Source of the DNA: JBHJGS01 sp050331575
GTDB lineage: Bacteria > Pseudomonadota > Alphaproteobacteria > Sphingomonadales > Rhodothalassiaceae
Direction of reading: 5' to 3'
DNA length: 64,000 nucleotides
Assembly (NCBI GenBank): GCA_050331575.1
Contig: JBHJGS010000044.1
Location: 1-64,000 of the forward strand
Shown: positions 51,684 through 60,671 of the stretch, one piece after another
Layout: each line of letters begins with the position of its first letter
Position numbering within the stretch: position 1 is the first letter of the stretch
Translations under genes and position numbers: made by a program
Notes under the pieces: model-generated
Database searches by the model: none
What the model was told of the DNA's origin: nothing
Seen by the model: only the letters and a program-made list of their open reading frames with translations

Positions 51684-54221
51684 TCAGCGCGGCGGATCCT
51701 GTTTTTTCTTGTTTTCCTGCTCCGCGCGGCGGGCCTGATCCAGGATCGTGCCGAACAGGCCGCGGACGACATCTTCCGGTCGCTCTGTCTGCGGGTTCGC
51801 CGGAGTGGGGCTCTGTTGCGCGCCGGGAGCCGAGCCCCCGAAGATGGTGCCGAGCAGCTGGTCGAACGTGCCCTGGGTCAGCCGCTGCACCAGGAATTGC
51901 TGCAGCGCCACCGGGTCGATGCTGAACTGCGGCTGCACCAGCGTGCCGTCCAGGGTAAAAGGCATGGCCGGCGCATTGGCCAGCTCGGTCAGGGTCAGCC
52001 GACCCTGGGCCGCCAACCCCAGATTGACCAGATTGACACCGCCCTGTCCGGCCAGATCCGCCCCGGCCAGCCGCCCGGCGATATCATTGAACAGCAGCCG
52101 GCCATTTCTTGCCTGCGCGGTGGCGGCGAAATCGAGAAAGCGGGTCTGGCCACCGTCCAGGGAGGTGGTCAACAAGCCGGCGATGCCGCCGGGATCGTTG
52201 ACCGCCCGCAGCTGATTGACCAGGCGCGGAATGTCGAAGCCGCGGATGGTGCCGTCCTTGGCCTGCAACTGCAAAGTGCCGGCCAGCGCGTTCATCCAGT
52301 CATGCAGGCTGACCCCTTCGGTGGTGAAGGCGCCTGTCAGGCTGGCGCTGCCGCTCAACAGCCCGGGATCGAGAAATTGGGCCGCCATTGCTGCCAGCTG
52401 GGCATTCTCCAGTTCCAGATCCAGCGCCATGCGCGGGCGGGCGGCGCGGGTGTCAGCCGAGCCGCTGACTTTGATGCGGCCGCCGAAGGTCTGACCGGAC
52501 AAGTCCTCAATGCGCGCCACGCCGTCCTGGACCGCCAGGCGCAGCACCGCATCGCTGAGGGTAAGGCCCCGGCTGACGACGCGCCGGGCTTTCACGGCGA
52601 TGGCCGCGTCAAACGCCGTCAGCGCGCTCAAATCCACCGGCTCGCGCGACCAGCCGGAAAAGCCGGACGCACTGGATGAGGCCTGGGACGTCTCCGACGC
52701 CGGCGCGGTGAAGCTGTCCAGATCCAATGCGTCGGTGCGCAAATCCGCCTCGATCCGCGGCCGCGCCGGCGCGAGCGCAGCAGAGCCGCGGATGCTGGTC
52801 TGCGGCAGCGCCAGGATGATCAAGGACAGACGCACCTGTTCCGCCGTGCCGGCCAACTGGGCGCTGAAATCAATGTCGCCGCGCACCGCCGGCGGCAATT
52901 GCTCCGGCGCCATGTCGGCCAGGGCAGCGAGCGCCTCGATGTCGCGCACCGCCACTGTCAGCGGGCCGGCGAAGTGCGGCTGCCCGGACCGCGCGGTGAC
53001 CCGGCCCGACAGATTGAGCGAGGCGCCGGGCAGCGCCGCTTGCGCGGTTTCTAGCACGATTGCGCCGGGCTCGTCGCGCACGGCCAACCAGATCGGACCC
53101 AGCCGGTCGCCCTGATAGGTCAGGTCGGTGATCTGCAGATCGACGTCCAGGCCGATATCCGGCACGCTGAAGGGGGCAGGCTCGCTCGGGGACGGAGCCG
53201 GGGCCTCGCCGGTGGCGGCCAGGAATGGATCAACGACCAGGCCGGCCAGCGTCAGATCCGCGCTGATCGCCATCCGCGGGGCGGTCTGCGTGGCCAGCGA
53301 GCCGGTCAGCCGGGCCTGGCCCAATTGTCCGTCCAGTTCGGTGATACGGTAGCGCCCGTCCGCGCCGTCGAGGCGCAGGCCCAGGCTGAGCGGCTGGTCA
53401 AGGCCTGGGAGCTCGGCGGCATCGGCGCCGGCGGCCTGGGATGCTGCAGCGGCGAATTGGGCCGCGGACTCCGCCGTTAAGGCCAGCCTGCCGTTCACCG
53501 CCCCGGTGTCAGGCACAAGCCCGCCGTCGAAGCGCAGGCTGGCCGCCTCAGCCAGGCGCGCGCGCAGCTCCAGCGGCATCGGCTGAGCATCCAGCCGACT
53601 GGCCTCCAGGCTGACATCGACCGGCACACCGTTCAGCCGTACCGCACCGGCGACCGAGAAGGGCCCGTTCACAGACGGTGCGGCAATCTCCAGATCGACG
53701 CCGTCGACGCGCTGCTCGGCCTCCGGCGTGCGGTAGATCACCGTGCCGTCGCGGATCGCCATCTGGTTCAGCGCGATGTCCGGGCCAGCCGCGGGCTCGG
53801 CCGCCGGATCATCCGGTCCGAACGTCAAATTCGTGCTACCGTCGGCATAGGTCTCAATCAGGATGCGCGGGGACTGTAACACCAGCCGCTGCACGGCGAT
53901 CTCGCCGGACAAGAGCGGCCACAACGCCACCTCCACATCCAACCGCTCCAGATCAATCATCGGCTGATCGGCGCCCTGAGGGGCATTGGCCAGGGCAAAT
54001 TCTTCCACCATCAGCCGCGGCCGGGGCAGCACGGCAAACGCGATGTTGCCGCCGATCGCCGCCTGGCGTCCGGTCGCCCCCTCGATCGCCCCGGCGATAC
54101 GGCCACGATAGGCCGACCAGTCGATGAACCCGGGCACGACCAACACAGCCACAACCAAAACCAGGATCAGCCCGAACAGCCCACCCAGGATCTTCAGGCC
54201 CACGCGCTTGCGGCCGGCCAT
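51684..54221 (-). CDS. AsmA-family protein
   Basis: 845 residues. One N-terminal membrane helix (ILGGLFGLILVLVVAVLVVP) is followed by the AsmA domain (FIDWSAYRGRIAGAIEGATG, AFAVLPRPRLMVEEFALANA). A long periplasmic beta-rich body ends in an AsmA_2 region (LNEL-like LAGTLQLQAKDGTIRGFDIP, DGTLVQPQFSIDPVALQQFL). The tail is Pro/Lys-rich. AsmA-like proteins are thought to bridge the envelope and help lipid or outer-membrane protein homeostasis. Its start lies 63 bases from the divergent thioesterase. Confidence 0.9.
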   Translation of the reverse strand: MAGRKRVGLKILGGLFGLILVLVVAVLVVPGFIDWSAYRGRIAGAIEGATGRQAAIGGNIAFAVLPRPRLMVEEFALANAPQGADQPMIDLERLDVEVALWPLLSGEIAVQRLVLQSPRILIETYADGSTNLTFGPDDPAAEPAAGPDIALNQMAIRDGTVIYRTPEAEQRVDGVDLEIAAPSVNGPFSVAGAVRLNGVPVDVSLEASRLDAQPMPLELRARLAEAASLRFDGGLVPDTGAVNGRLALTAESAAQFAAAASQAAGADAAELPGLDQPLSLGLRLDGADGRYRITELDGQLGQARLTGSLATQTAPRMAISADLTLAGLVVDPFLAATGEAPAPSPSEPAPFSVPDIGLDVDLQITDLTYQGDRLGPIWLAVRDEPGAIVLETAQAALPGASLNLSGRVTARSGQPHFAGPLTVAVRDIEALAALADMAPEQLPPAVRGDIDFSAQLAGTAEQVRLSLIILALPQTSIRGSAALAPARPRIEADLRTDALDLDSFTAPASETSQASSSASGFSGWSREPVDLSALTAFDAAIAVKARRVVSRGLTLSDAVLRLAVQDGVARIEDLSGQTFGGRIKVSGSADTRAARPRMALDLELENAQLAAMAAQFLDPGLLSGSASLTGAFTTEGVSLHDWMNALAGTLQLQAKDGTIRGFDIPRLVNQLRAVNDPGGIAGLLTTSLDGGQTRFLDFAATAQARNGRLLFNDIAGRLAGADLAGQGGVNLVNLGLAAQGRLTLTELANAPAMPFTLDGTLVQPQFSIDPVALQQFLVQRLTQGTFDQLLGTIFGGSAPGAQQSPTPANPQTERPEDVVRGLFGTILDQARRAEQENKKKQDPPR

Positions 54222-54284
54222 GACACGGCTTCCTTTCTCGCCTATGCTCGACGCTTGCCCCCACGGCCTATATTAGGGCGCCCT

Positions 54285-54815
54285 ATGGCACTTCAATATG
54301 CATCCCCGTCCGATCCGGCCCCGGCGCCTACCGCCAATGCGCCGCTGCCGGTCATGCACATGGCCGCCGACAAGGCCTGGATGGATTTCAACGGCCATAT
54401 GAATGTCGCCGCCTATGCGCAGGTGTTCGATGATGGGCTGAACGCGTTTCTGGAAACCGTCGGCGTGGGCGAGACCTATCGGCGCGAATGCGGCGGATCG
54501 GTGTTCGTGGTGCAATCCAACATCTTGTTTCAGCGCGAAGTGCTGGAGGGTGAGTGCCTGTTCATCACCCTGCAGATCCTCGATATGGACGCCAAGAGCC
54601 TGCACCTGTTCCTGCGCATGATCAACGAAAGCCGCGGCATCCAGGCGGCGACCGCGGAGATGATGACGGTGCATGTGGACATGACCACGCGCCGGTCTGC
54701 ACCGTTTCCGAAACTGGCCTGCGAACGCCTGGAGAAGCTGGTGCATCTGCAGCGTTGTCTGAGCCGCCCGGTCGAGGCCGGCCGCGCCATCGCCATCCGC
54801 CATCGGAGGCGCTGA
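54285..54815 (+). CDS. Hot-dog-fold acyl-CoA thioesterase
   Basis: 176 residues. MDFNGHMNVAAYAQVFDDGL is the 4HBT signature with catalytic Asp and Asn/His region, followed by FVVQSNILFQREVLEGE and VHVDMTTRRSAPFP, as in carnitine-pathway and betainyl-CoA thioesterase relatives. ATG 54285 (MALQYASP) is preferred; ten more codons are open upstream. Seven bases separate its stop from the ClC channel. Confidence 0.85.
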   Translation: MALQYASPSDPAPAPTANAPLPVMHMAADKAWMDFNGHMNVAAYAQVFDDGLNAFLETVGVGETYRRECGGSVFVVQSNILFQREVLEGECLFITLQILDMDAKSLHLFLRMINESRGIQAATAEMMTVHVDMTTRRSAPFPKLACERLEKLVHLQRCLSRPVEAGRAIAIRHRRR

Positions 54816-54822
54816 GCCGCCG

Positions 54823-56607
54823 ATGCCCCGCGACAGTGCCAAGCGCTTTTTCCTGATCCGTCTGGGCGACTGGGTGGTGCGGGCGTTCCGCTACACCCAC
54901 ACCATCTTGTTTCTGCTGTCCCTGGTGATCGGCGTGGCTGTGGGCTACGCCGCCCTGGCCTATCGCGTCTGGGTGGAGTGGATCCAGGAAGTCGCTTTCG
55001 TCGCCGAGGGCGAGAAGCTGGTGGCGGCCGCCGGCGCCCTGCCCGACTGGCGCGTCTTCGCCGTGCCGGTCTTGGGCAGCCTGATTGTCATGGCGATCCT
55101 GAAATGGTTGGTGCCGGGACACAGACCCCACGCCGTGGCCGAGGCCATCGAGGCGGCGGCCCTGCGCGATGGCCGCATCGACGCGCGCGTCGGCTTGGGC
55201 TCAGCCCTGGCCACGGCAACGGCGCTGGGCGCCGGCGCCTCAACCGGGCGGGAGGGGCCGATGGTGCATGCCGGCGCGACGGTCGCCAGCTACATCGCTC
55301 AGAAGCTGCACCTGACCCCGGCGATCGCCCGCACCCTGTTGGGCTGTGGTGTGGCAAGCGCCATCGCGGCCTCATTCAACGCGCCGATCGCCGGCGTGAT
55401 TTTCGCGCTTGAAGTGGTGGTCGGCCACTATGCGCTGCACGCCCTGGCGCCCGTGGTGATTGCCGGCGTGGCCGGAACGGTGGTCACGCGCATTCATGTC
55501 GGGGACTATCCGGCCTTCACCGTGCCCCCGCTGTCGATCGCCAGCTTTTGGGAATTCCCCGCCTTCCTGCTGCTGGGCCTGATCTGCGCGGGGGTGGCGG
55601 TCGGCTTTTCCAAGCTCGTTATGCTCACCGATCACTGGCGCAAGCGGATTTGGCCTGGCCCGGACTGGGCATTGCCGCCGGTTGCCGGCATTCTGATCGG
55701 CGCCATGGCGCTCTGGCTGCCGCAAATCCTCGGCGTCTCCTACGAGACCACGGATGCGGCCTTGCGCGGCAATCTGGCACTTTGGGTGCTGCTGGCGCTG
55801 ATCCCGATGAAGATGCTGGCAACCTCGGTGTGCCTGGCCTGCCGTTTCGGCAGCGGGGTCTTCTCGCCGTCGCTGTTTCTGGGCGCCATGACCGGCGCGG
55901 CGTTCGGCCTGATCGTCACCGCCGTGTTCCCGGAGCAGGCTAGCCAGACGGGGGTTTATGCCATCGTCGGCATGGCGGCGGTGTCGTCGGCGGTGTTGGG
56001 CGCGCCGATCTCGACACTGCTGATCATCTTCGAACTGACCGGCAATTATGAGGTAACCATCGCGGTGATGCTGGCTGGCGCCATGGCCAGCCTGATCGCC
56101 AGCCTGATCTACAAGCCGTCGATCTTCATCGTCCAGTTGGAACAGCGCGGCATCCGCCTGGAGGGCGGCAAGGCCACGCATCTGTTGAAGGCCACCCCGG
56201 TGCGCTCGATCATGATCCGCGATTTCGTGCCGGTGCGCGAAACCGATAGCATGGATTATGCCCGCCGCCTGATGCTGGCCCATGAAGGCGTGCTCCCGGT
56301 GATCGATGAAACCGGAGAGTTGAAGGGCGTGTTGTCGCACACATCCCTACCTGATGAGGAGGCCGATGAGGCGGTCGAGGGCGGGATCATGCAGGTGGCG
56401 CAATTCTATCGCCAGAACCCCACCGCCGTGGCCGCCAGCGACTGCCTGGAGGATGCCCTGAAATTGCTGGAGCGGCTGGGCGAGGACAGCGTGCCGGTGG
56501 TGCAGTCGCTCGATCGGCCGCTGGTGGTGGGCATCTTGCGGCTGCGAGATGTGCTGCAGGCCTATAATCGCGCCCTGCTCGATGCCCAGGGGATGACGCT
56601 GCGGTAA
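54823..56607 (+). CDS. ClC-family chloride channel/transporter with CBS domains
   Basis: 594 residues. The membrane part (about residues 20-430) carries GAGASTGREGPMVHAGATVA (GREGP selectivity-filter motif) and FGSGVFSPSLFLGAMTGA (GxFxP motif). Two C-terminal CBS domains follow (from about residue 465: VRSIMIRDFVPVRETDSMDY and the region ending VGILRLRDVLQAYN). It exchanges or conducts chloride across the inner membrane, with CBS regulation. The Glu after GREG is kept, which allows proton coupling. Confidence 0.92.
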   Translation: MPRDSAKRFFLIRLGDWVVRAFRYTHTILFLLSLVIGVAVGYAALAYRVWVEWIQEVAFVAEGEKLVAAAGALPDWRVFAVPVLGSLIVMAILKWLVPGHRPHAVAEAIEAAALRDGRIDARVGLGSALATATALGAGASTGREGPMVHAGATVASYIAQKLHLTPAIARTLLGCGVASAIAASFNAPIAGVIFALEVVVGHYALHALAPVVIAGVAGTVVTRIHVGDYPAFTVPPLSIASFWEFPAFLLLGLICAGVAVGFSKLVMLTDHWRKRIWPGPDWALPPVAGILIGAMALWLPQILGVSYETTDAALRGNLALWVLLALIPMKMLATSVCLACRFGSGVFSPSLFLGAMTGAAFGLIVTAVFPEQASQTGVYAIVGMAAVSSAVLGAPISTLLIIFELTGNYEVTIAVMLAGAMASLIASLIYKPSIFIVQLEQRGIRLEGGKATHLLKATPVRSIMIRDFVPVRETDSMDYARRLMLAHEGVLPVIDETGELKGVLSHTSLPDEEADEAVEGGIMQVAQFYRQNPTAVAASDCLEDALKLLERLGEDSVPVVQSLDRPLVVGILRLRDVLQAYNRALLDAQGMTLR

Positions 56608-56656
56608 TCTTTTACCGTTAAAGGGGTGCCCTCACTCGTGACGCCCCTGACAATTG

Positions 56657-56800
56657 TTATTTCTTCTTATTTCGATCAGAAGCTGTATTGTAGCTTTCAC
56701 GCTCCTGCGAGGTTTTGAAATCGCTGGGCTTCTTCGGTCCTCGCCCTAGTTGGGCATCCCTGGCGCCCTGGTTGTCGCTTCCTTCTTTGCTGCTGCTCAT
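56657..56800 (-). CDS. Small hydrophilic protein, 47 residues
   Basis: A short frame starts MSSSKEGSDNQGARDAQLGR and ends SDRNKKK. GGAG lies seven bases before the ATG at 56800. The protein is highly charged, has no hydrophobic stretch and is probably disordered. It sits alone between the ClC gene and the DUF1640 gene. I know of no function. The good start signal and even amino-acid composition support it as a gene. Confidence 0.5.
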   Translation of the reverse strand: MSSSKEGSDNQGARDAQLGRGPKKPSDFKTSQERESYNTASDRNKKK

Positions 56801-56929
56801 GCGCTTTCTCCATTGCGACAGATTCTATGAACACTCAGCATTAGATCAAAGATTGCCGCGGTCGTAAAGAATATTGTTCAAAATTGGCTTTTGCCCGCAA
56901 AGATTGCCTGACGATGCGAAAGTTCGCGG

Positions 56930-57445
56930 TCATCCCAAATAGTCGAATAATTTGATCAGCGCCACCGTCCCGCCGAAGCCGGCCAACAACATGCGCATCA
57001 ATCGCGTCTCCATCTGCGCCAGGCCTTCATGAAACTCGGAGCGAAGTTCTGATAAGGATTTTTCGAATCGCACCTCTAACGTGGCCAGCTCGGCTTTGAG
57101 GGTGGCAAGCTCGGCTCTGACACTGGCCAACTCAGCCTTGAGAGTGGCAATCTCGGCTCTGATCGCGGCGATTTCCTGCAACAGACGCCCCTCTGCCTCG
57201 AGCAGGTCGGATTTTACCCCGCCTGTCTCTTGCGACAGGCGTTTTTCCGTGTCGCGCAGTTCGCCCTTCAGGTCGGTGATCTTCTGTTCCAGGCGCGCCT
57301 CTGCCCCCGCGATATCCGCCTTGGTCGCCACGTCTGCCGTGATCATGTCGCGCGCGCCGGTGGCGATGCGTTCGGCCTGGTCGCGCGGCAGGCCGACGTC
57401 TTCGAGACTTTTGCTGAAGGCCAAGGTATCGAACTGAATGGTCAT
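56930..57445 (-). CDS. DUF1640 coiled-coil membrane protein
   Basis: 171 residues. An N-terminal domain (FDTLAFSKSLEDVGLPRDQA, ERIATGARDMITADVATKAD) matches DUF1640 (CCDC90-like) proteins. A long coiled coil follows (about residues 45-140) with heptads such as ATLKAELASVRAELATLKAE. A C-terminal membrane helix (MLLAGFGGTVALIKLFDYL) anchors it. Related mitochondrial proteins organise membrane complexes; the bacterial role is unknown. It is common in alphaproteobacteria. Confidence 0.88.
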   Translation of the reverse strand: MTIQFDTLAFSKSLEDVGLPRDQAERIATGARDMITADVATKADIAGAEARLEQKITDLKGELRDTEKRLSQETGGVKSDLLEAEGRLLQEIAAIRAEIATLKAELASVRAELATLKAELATLEVRFEKSLSELRSEFHEGLAQMETRLMRMLLAGFGGTVALIKLFDYLG

Positions 57446-57543
57446 TGCAGCGGCGATGTACCTGATCGGTTGTCGATCCGACGCGATCTTACCCCTGGTT
57501 TCGCCGTCTGGCGAGGCCTAAGCGTGCCTGCTATACCCACGGC

Positions 57544-59895
57544 ATGCCCCATGATGCGTTCGATCCGGCCCACCTGGCCGAGCCCACCACCGCCGCCACA
57601 CCTTATTTGGACGGCCTGAATGACCCGCAGCGCGCCGCGGTGGAAACGCTGGACGGCCCGGTGCTGGTGCTGGCCGGTGCGGGCACCGGCAAGACCCGGG
57701 TGCTGACCACCCGCATCGCCCATCTGCTGGCCACGCGCCGCGCGTTTGAAAGCCAGATCCTGGCGGTGACCTTCACCAACAAGGCGGCCCGTGAGATGAC
57801 CGAGCGGGTCGAACGCCTGCTCGGCCACCCCATCGGCGGCATGGCGGTGGGCACCTTCCATTCCATCGCCGCGCGCATGCTGCGCGGCGCGTTTCGAGGC
57901 GCGTCAGCCGGGGCGGAACTGGTTGGCCTGAAGCCCAACTTCACCATCCTGGATACCGATGATCAGATCCGCCTGATCAAGCAGCTGCTGGAGGCCGAGC
58001 GCATTGATGAAAAGCGCTGGCCGGCGCGCCTGATGGCCTCCTTGATCGACCGCTGGAAGAACCGCGCGCTGACCCCTGATCCGCTGCCCGAGGCAGAGAA
58101 GCAAAGCTTCGCCAACGGCCTGGGCGGCAAGATCTATGCGGAGTATCAGGCCCGCCTGGCGACCCTGAATGCCTGCGATTTCGGCGACCTGCTGCTGCAC
58201 TGCATCCGCATCTTCCAAAGCCATCCCGATGTGCTGGCCGATTATCATCGCCGCTTCCGCTATCTGCTGGTCGACGAATATCAGGACACCAATGTGGCGC
58301 AGTATTTATGGCTGCGGCTGCTGGCTCAGGCCTGGAAGAATATCTGCTGCGTCGGCGACGACGACCAGTCCATCTACGGCTGGCGCGGCGCGGAAGTTGG
58401 CAATATCCTGCGTTTTGAGACGGATTTCCCCGGTGCGCGCATCATCCGGCTGGAGCAGAATTACCGCTCCACCGGCCATATCCTGGCCGCCGCTTCGGGC
58501 CTGATCGCGGCCAATGAGGGCCGGCTGGGCAAAACGCTGTGGACTGAGGCCGGCGCCGGCGAGCCGGTGACGGTCACCGGTGTCTGGGACAGTGAGGAGG
58601 AGGCCCGGCGCATCGGCGACGAGATCGAGGCGCTGCAAACCAAGAAGGTGCCGCTCAACCAGATCGCGGTACTGGTGCGCGCGGGCTTTCAGACCCGGGA
58701 GTTCGAGGAGCGGTTCATCACCCTGGGCTTAAGCTACCGCGTGATCGGCGGCCCGCGCTTTTATGAACGCCGGGAAATCCGCGACGCGCTCGCCTATCTG
58801 CGCGTGATCGCCCAAGCCGATGATGATCTGGCGTTCGAACGCATCATCAATGTGCCCAAGCGCGGCATCGGCAAGGCCAGCTTGCAGGCGCTGAACCAAT
58901 GCGCGCGCGAGCAGCGGATCCCGGTCACTCGGGCGGCCCGCCGGATGATCGAGGCCGGTGCGCTCAAGGGCAAGGCGCGCACGACCCTGGCGGCTCTGCT
59001 GGCCGATTTCGACCAGTGGCGCGCCCAGGCTGAAACCTTGTCGCCGGTGGAACTGACCGAATTGGTGCTGGACGAATCCGGCTATGTAGAAATGTGGCGG
59101 CAGGATAAATCCGCCGAAGCGCCGGGCCGGGTCGACAATTTGCAAGAGCTGGTCCGCTCGATCGCCGACTTCGATACGCTCGGTGGCTTTCTGGAACATG
59201 TCCAACTGGTCATGGAGGCAACCCAAGGGGCCGACCAGGACGCAGCCACGCTGATGACACTGCATGCCGCCAAGGGGCTGGAGTTCGACCATGTCTTCCT
59301 GCCCGGCTGGGAGGAAGGGCTGTTCCCCAATCAGCGGGCCATCGACGAGAGCGGCCTGAAGGGCCTGGAGGAGGAGCGGCGCCTGGCTTATGTCGGACTG
59401 ACCCGGGCGCGGGCGCGGGCGCACATCTTCTTCGCCGGCAATCGCCGAATATTTGGCCAATACCAATCCCAGCTGCCGTCCCGCTTCGTCGACGAGCTGC
59501 CGCAAGACCATATCGAGATGATCTCCGACAGCGGGCTGTACGGCCATCGCCCCGGCGGCGCCTATGGCTGGGGCGCGCCGGAGCCGGATGGTTGGACCCC
59601 GGCACAAGACGCGCCGCACCGCGGCCCCGGTTGGGCACGCGCCCAGGCCCGCGGGCTGACCGCCAACCCGTTCGACCGCGACCAGCCCCGCCCCCGGCGC
59701 ACACTCGACCTGGAACCGGACCGCGTGGTCATCAAGGATACTGAGGTGTCACAGTTCGCCATCGGCGAGCGCGTCTTCCACGACAAGTTCGGCTACGGCA
59801 CCATCACTGACATGGACGGCAATAAACTCACGGTGGACTTCGACCATACCGGCGAGAAGCGGATTATGGACCGATTCGTGACGGCGACGGGGTAG
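57544..59895 (+). CDS. uvrD: UvrD/PcrA-type superfamily I DNA helicase
   Basis: 783 residues. Motif I is VLAGAGTGKTRVL (residues 42-54), Ia is AVTFTNKAAREM, II is LLVDEYQDTN, III is VGDDDQSIYGWRGA, IV is IRLEQNYRST, V is LMTLHAAKGLEFDHVFLPGW, and VI is EEERRLAYVGLTRAR. The C-terminus contains a Tudor-like tail (IGERVFHDKFGYGTITDMDG), as in PcrA/UvrD. It unwinds DNA in nucleotide-excision and mismatch repair and displaces RecA or RNA polymerase. It appears complete. Confidence 0.94.
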   Translation: MPHDAFDPAHLAEPTTAATPYLDGLNDPQRAAVETLDGPVLVLAGAGTGKTRVLTTRIAHLLATRRAFESQILAVTFTNKAAREMTERVERLLGHPIGGMAVGTFHSIAARMLRGAFRGASAGAELVGLKPNFTILDTDDQIRLIKQLLEAERIDEKRWPARLMASLIDRWKNRALTPDPLPEAEKQSFANGLGGKIYAEYQARLATLNACDFGDLLLHCIRIFQSHPDVLADYHRRFRYLLVDEYQDTNVAQYLWLRLLAQAWKNICCVGDDDQSIYGWRGAEVGNILRFETDFPGARIIRLEQNYRSTGHILAAASGLIAANEGRLGKTLWTEAGAGEPVTVTGVWDSEEEARRIGDEIEALQTKKVPLNQIAVLVRAGFQTREFEERFITLGLSYRVIGGPRFYERREIRDALAYLRVIAQADDDLAFERIINVPKRGIGKASLQALNQCAREQRIPVTRAARRMIEAGALKGKARTTLAALLADFDQWRAQAETLSPVELTELVLDESGYVEMWRQDKSAEAPGRVDNLQELVRSIADFDTLGGFLEHVQLVMEATQGADQDAATLMTLHAAKGLEFDHVFLPGWEEGLFPNQRAIDESGLKGLEEERRLAYVGLTRARARAHIFFAGNRRIFGQYQSQLPSRFVDELPQDHIEMISDSGLYGHRPGGAYGWGAPEPDGWTPAQDAPHRGPGWARAQARGLTANPFDRDQPRPRRTLDLEPDRVVIKDTEVSQFAIGERVFHDKFGYGTITDMDGNKLTVDFDHTGEKRIMDRFVTATG

Positions 59896-60032
59896 ACGAC
59901 GCGGCTCATCGTTTCCGCTGAGAAGGGCCACGCCGGCCGCGGCTCTGCTGCCAATCCCCCATTTTTCGCCGCCCGGCTGGCCTTGTGCGCCGTCCCGCGC
60001 GATACTGAGCCAGGAGGAACGGGAAAAGGCGC

Positions 60033-60671
60033 TCACACATGGCTAGTCGGGTCGAGCAACCCTTCGCGCAGGGCGTACGCCATCAATTCGGCGACGGAAT
60101 GCACGCCCAGCTTGGCCATCAGGTTGGTGCGGTGTCGGTCAACGGTTTTTTCACTGATGCCCATCAAGCGCGCGATCTCTTTGTTGGTGTGGCCGCTGGC
60201 AATGCGGCTGAGCACCTGCATCTCCCGCTTGGTCAGGGCCGGCCGCCCGGCCAGCGCATCAAGCTTTGCGCTGAGTTCCGGAGACCGGTAGGTGCCGCCC
60301 TGCAGCACACAGCTAAGCGCTGCACGCACCGCCTCCAGCCTCTGCTGCTTCAGTACCAGACCTTCAACATCGCTCTGCACGAACTGGCGCAGCAGCCCCA
60401 GCGAGCTCAGCCCGGTCAGCACCAGCACGCGGGTGTCCGGGCTCCAGCGCCGCGCCTCGGTAAACACCTCAATGCCTTTGGCGCCGGGCATGGCAATGTC
60501 CAGCAACAGCAAGTGCGGGCGCAGGCTTTTGACCAGGCGGATGGCCTCCAGGCCATCTCCCGCTTCGCCCGCAATCCTCAGCCCCGCCTCGGCCACCAAG
60601 CCGGCCAATGCGGTGCGCACCAATTCATGATCATCGGCGATGACCGCGGCGGGAGATGCGCTCTGGCTCAT
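60033..60671 (-). CDS. LuxR/NarL-family response regulator
   Basis: 212 residues. The receiver domain begins AAVIADDHELVRTALAGLVA with acidic residues D13/D14, phospho-acceptor Asp58 (LLLLDIAMPG) and the Thr/Lys segment (VLVLTGLSS, VLKQQ). The C-terminal LuxR HTH domain is LTKREMQVLSRIASGHTNKE then IARLMGISEKTVDRHRTNLM. ATG 60671 overlaps the ATG of the divergent sensor kinase, so no intergenic space exists. It is presumably the partner of that kinase and a transcription factor of unknown targets. Confidence 0.93.
   Translation of the reverse strand: MSQSASPAAVIADDHELVRTALAGLVAEAGLRIAGEAGDGLEAIRLVKSLRPHLLLLDIAMPGAKGIEVFTEARRWSPDTRVLVLTGLSSLGLLRQFVQSDVEGLVLKQQRLEAVRAALSCVLQGGTYRSPELSAKLDALAGRPALTKREMQVLSRIASGHTNKEIARLMGISEKTVDRHRTNLMAKLGVHSVAELMAYALREGLLDPTSHV

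Noticed and set aside
51681..53352. Plus-strand frames over the AsmA region
   Set aside because: They are antisense to a clear AsmA-family protein and contain no recognisable domain.
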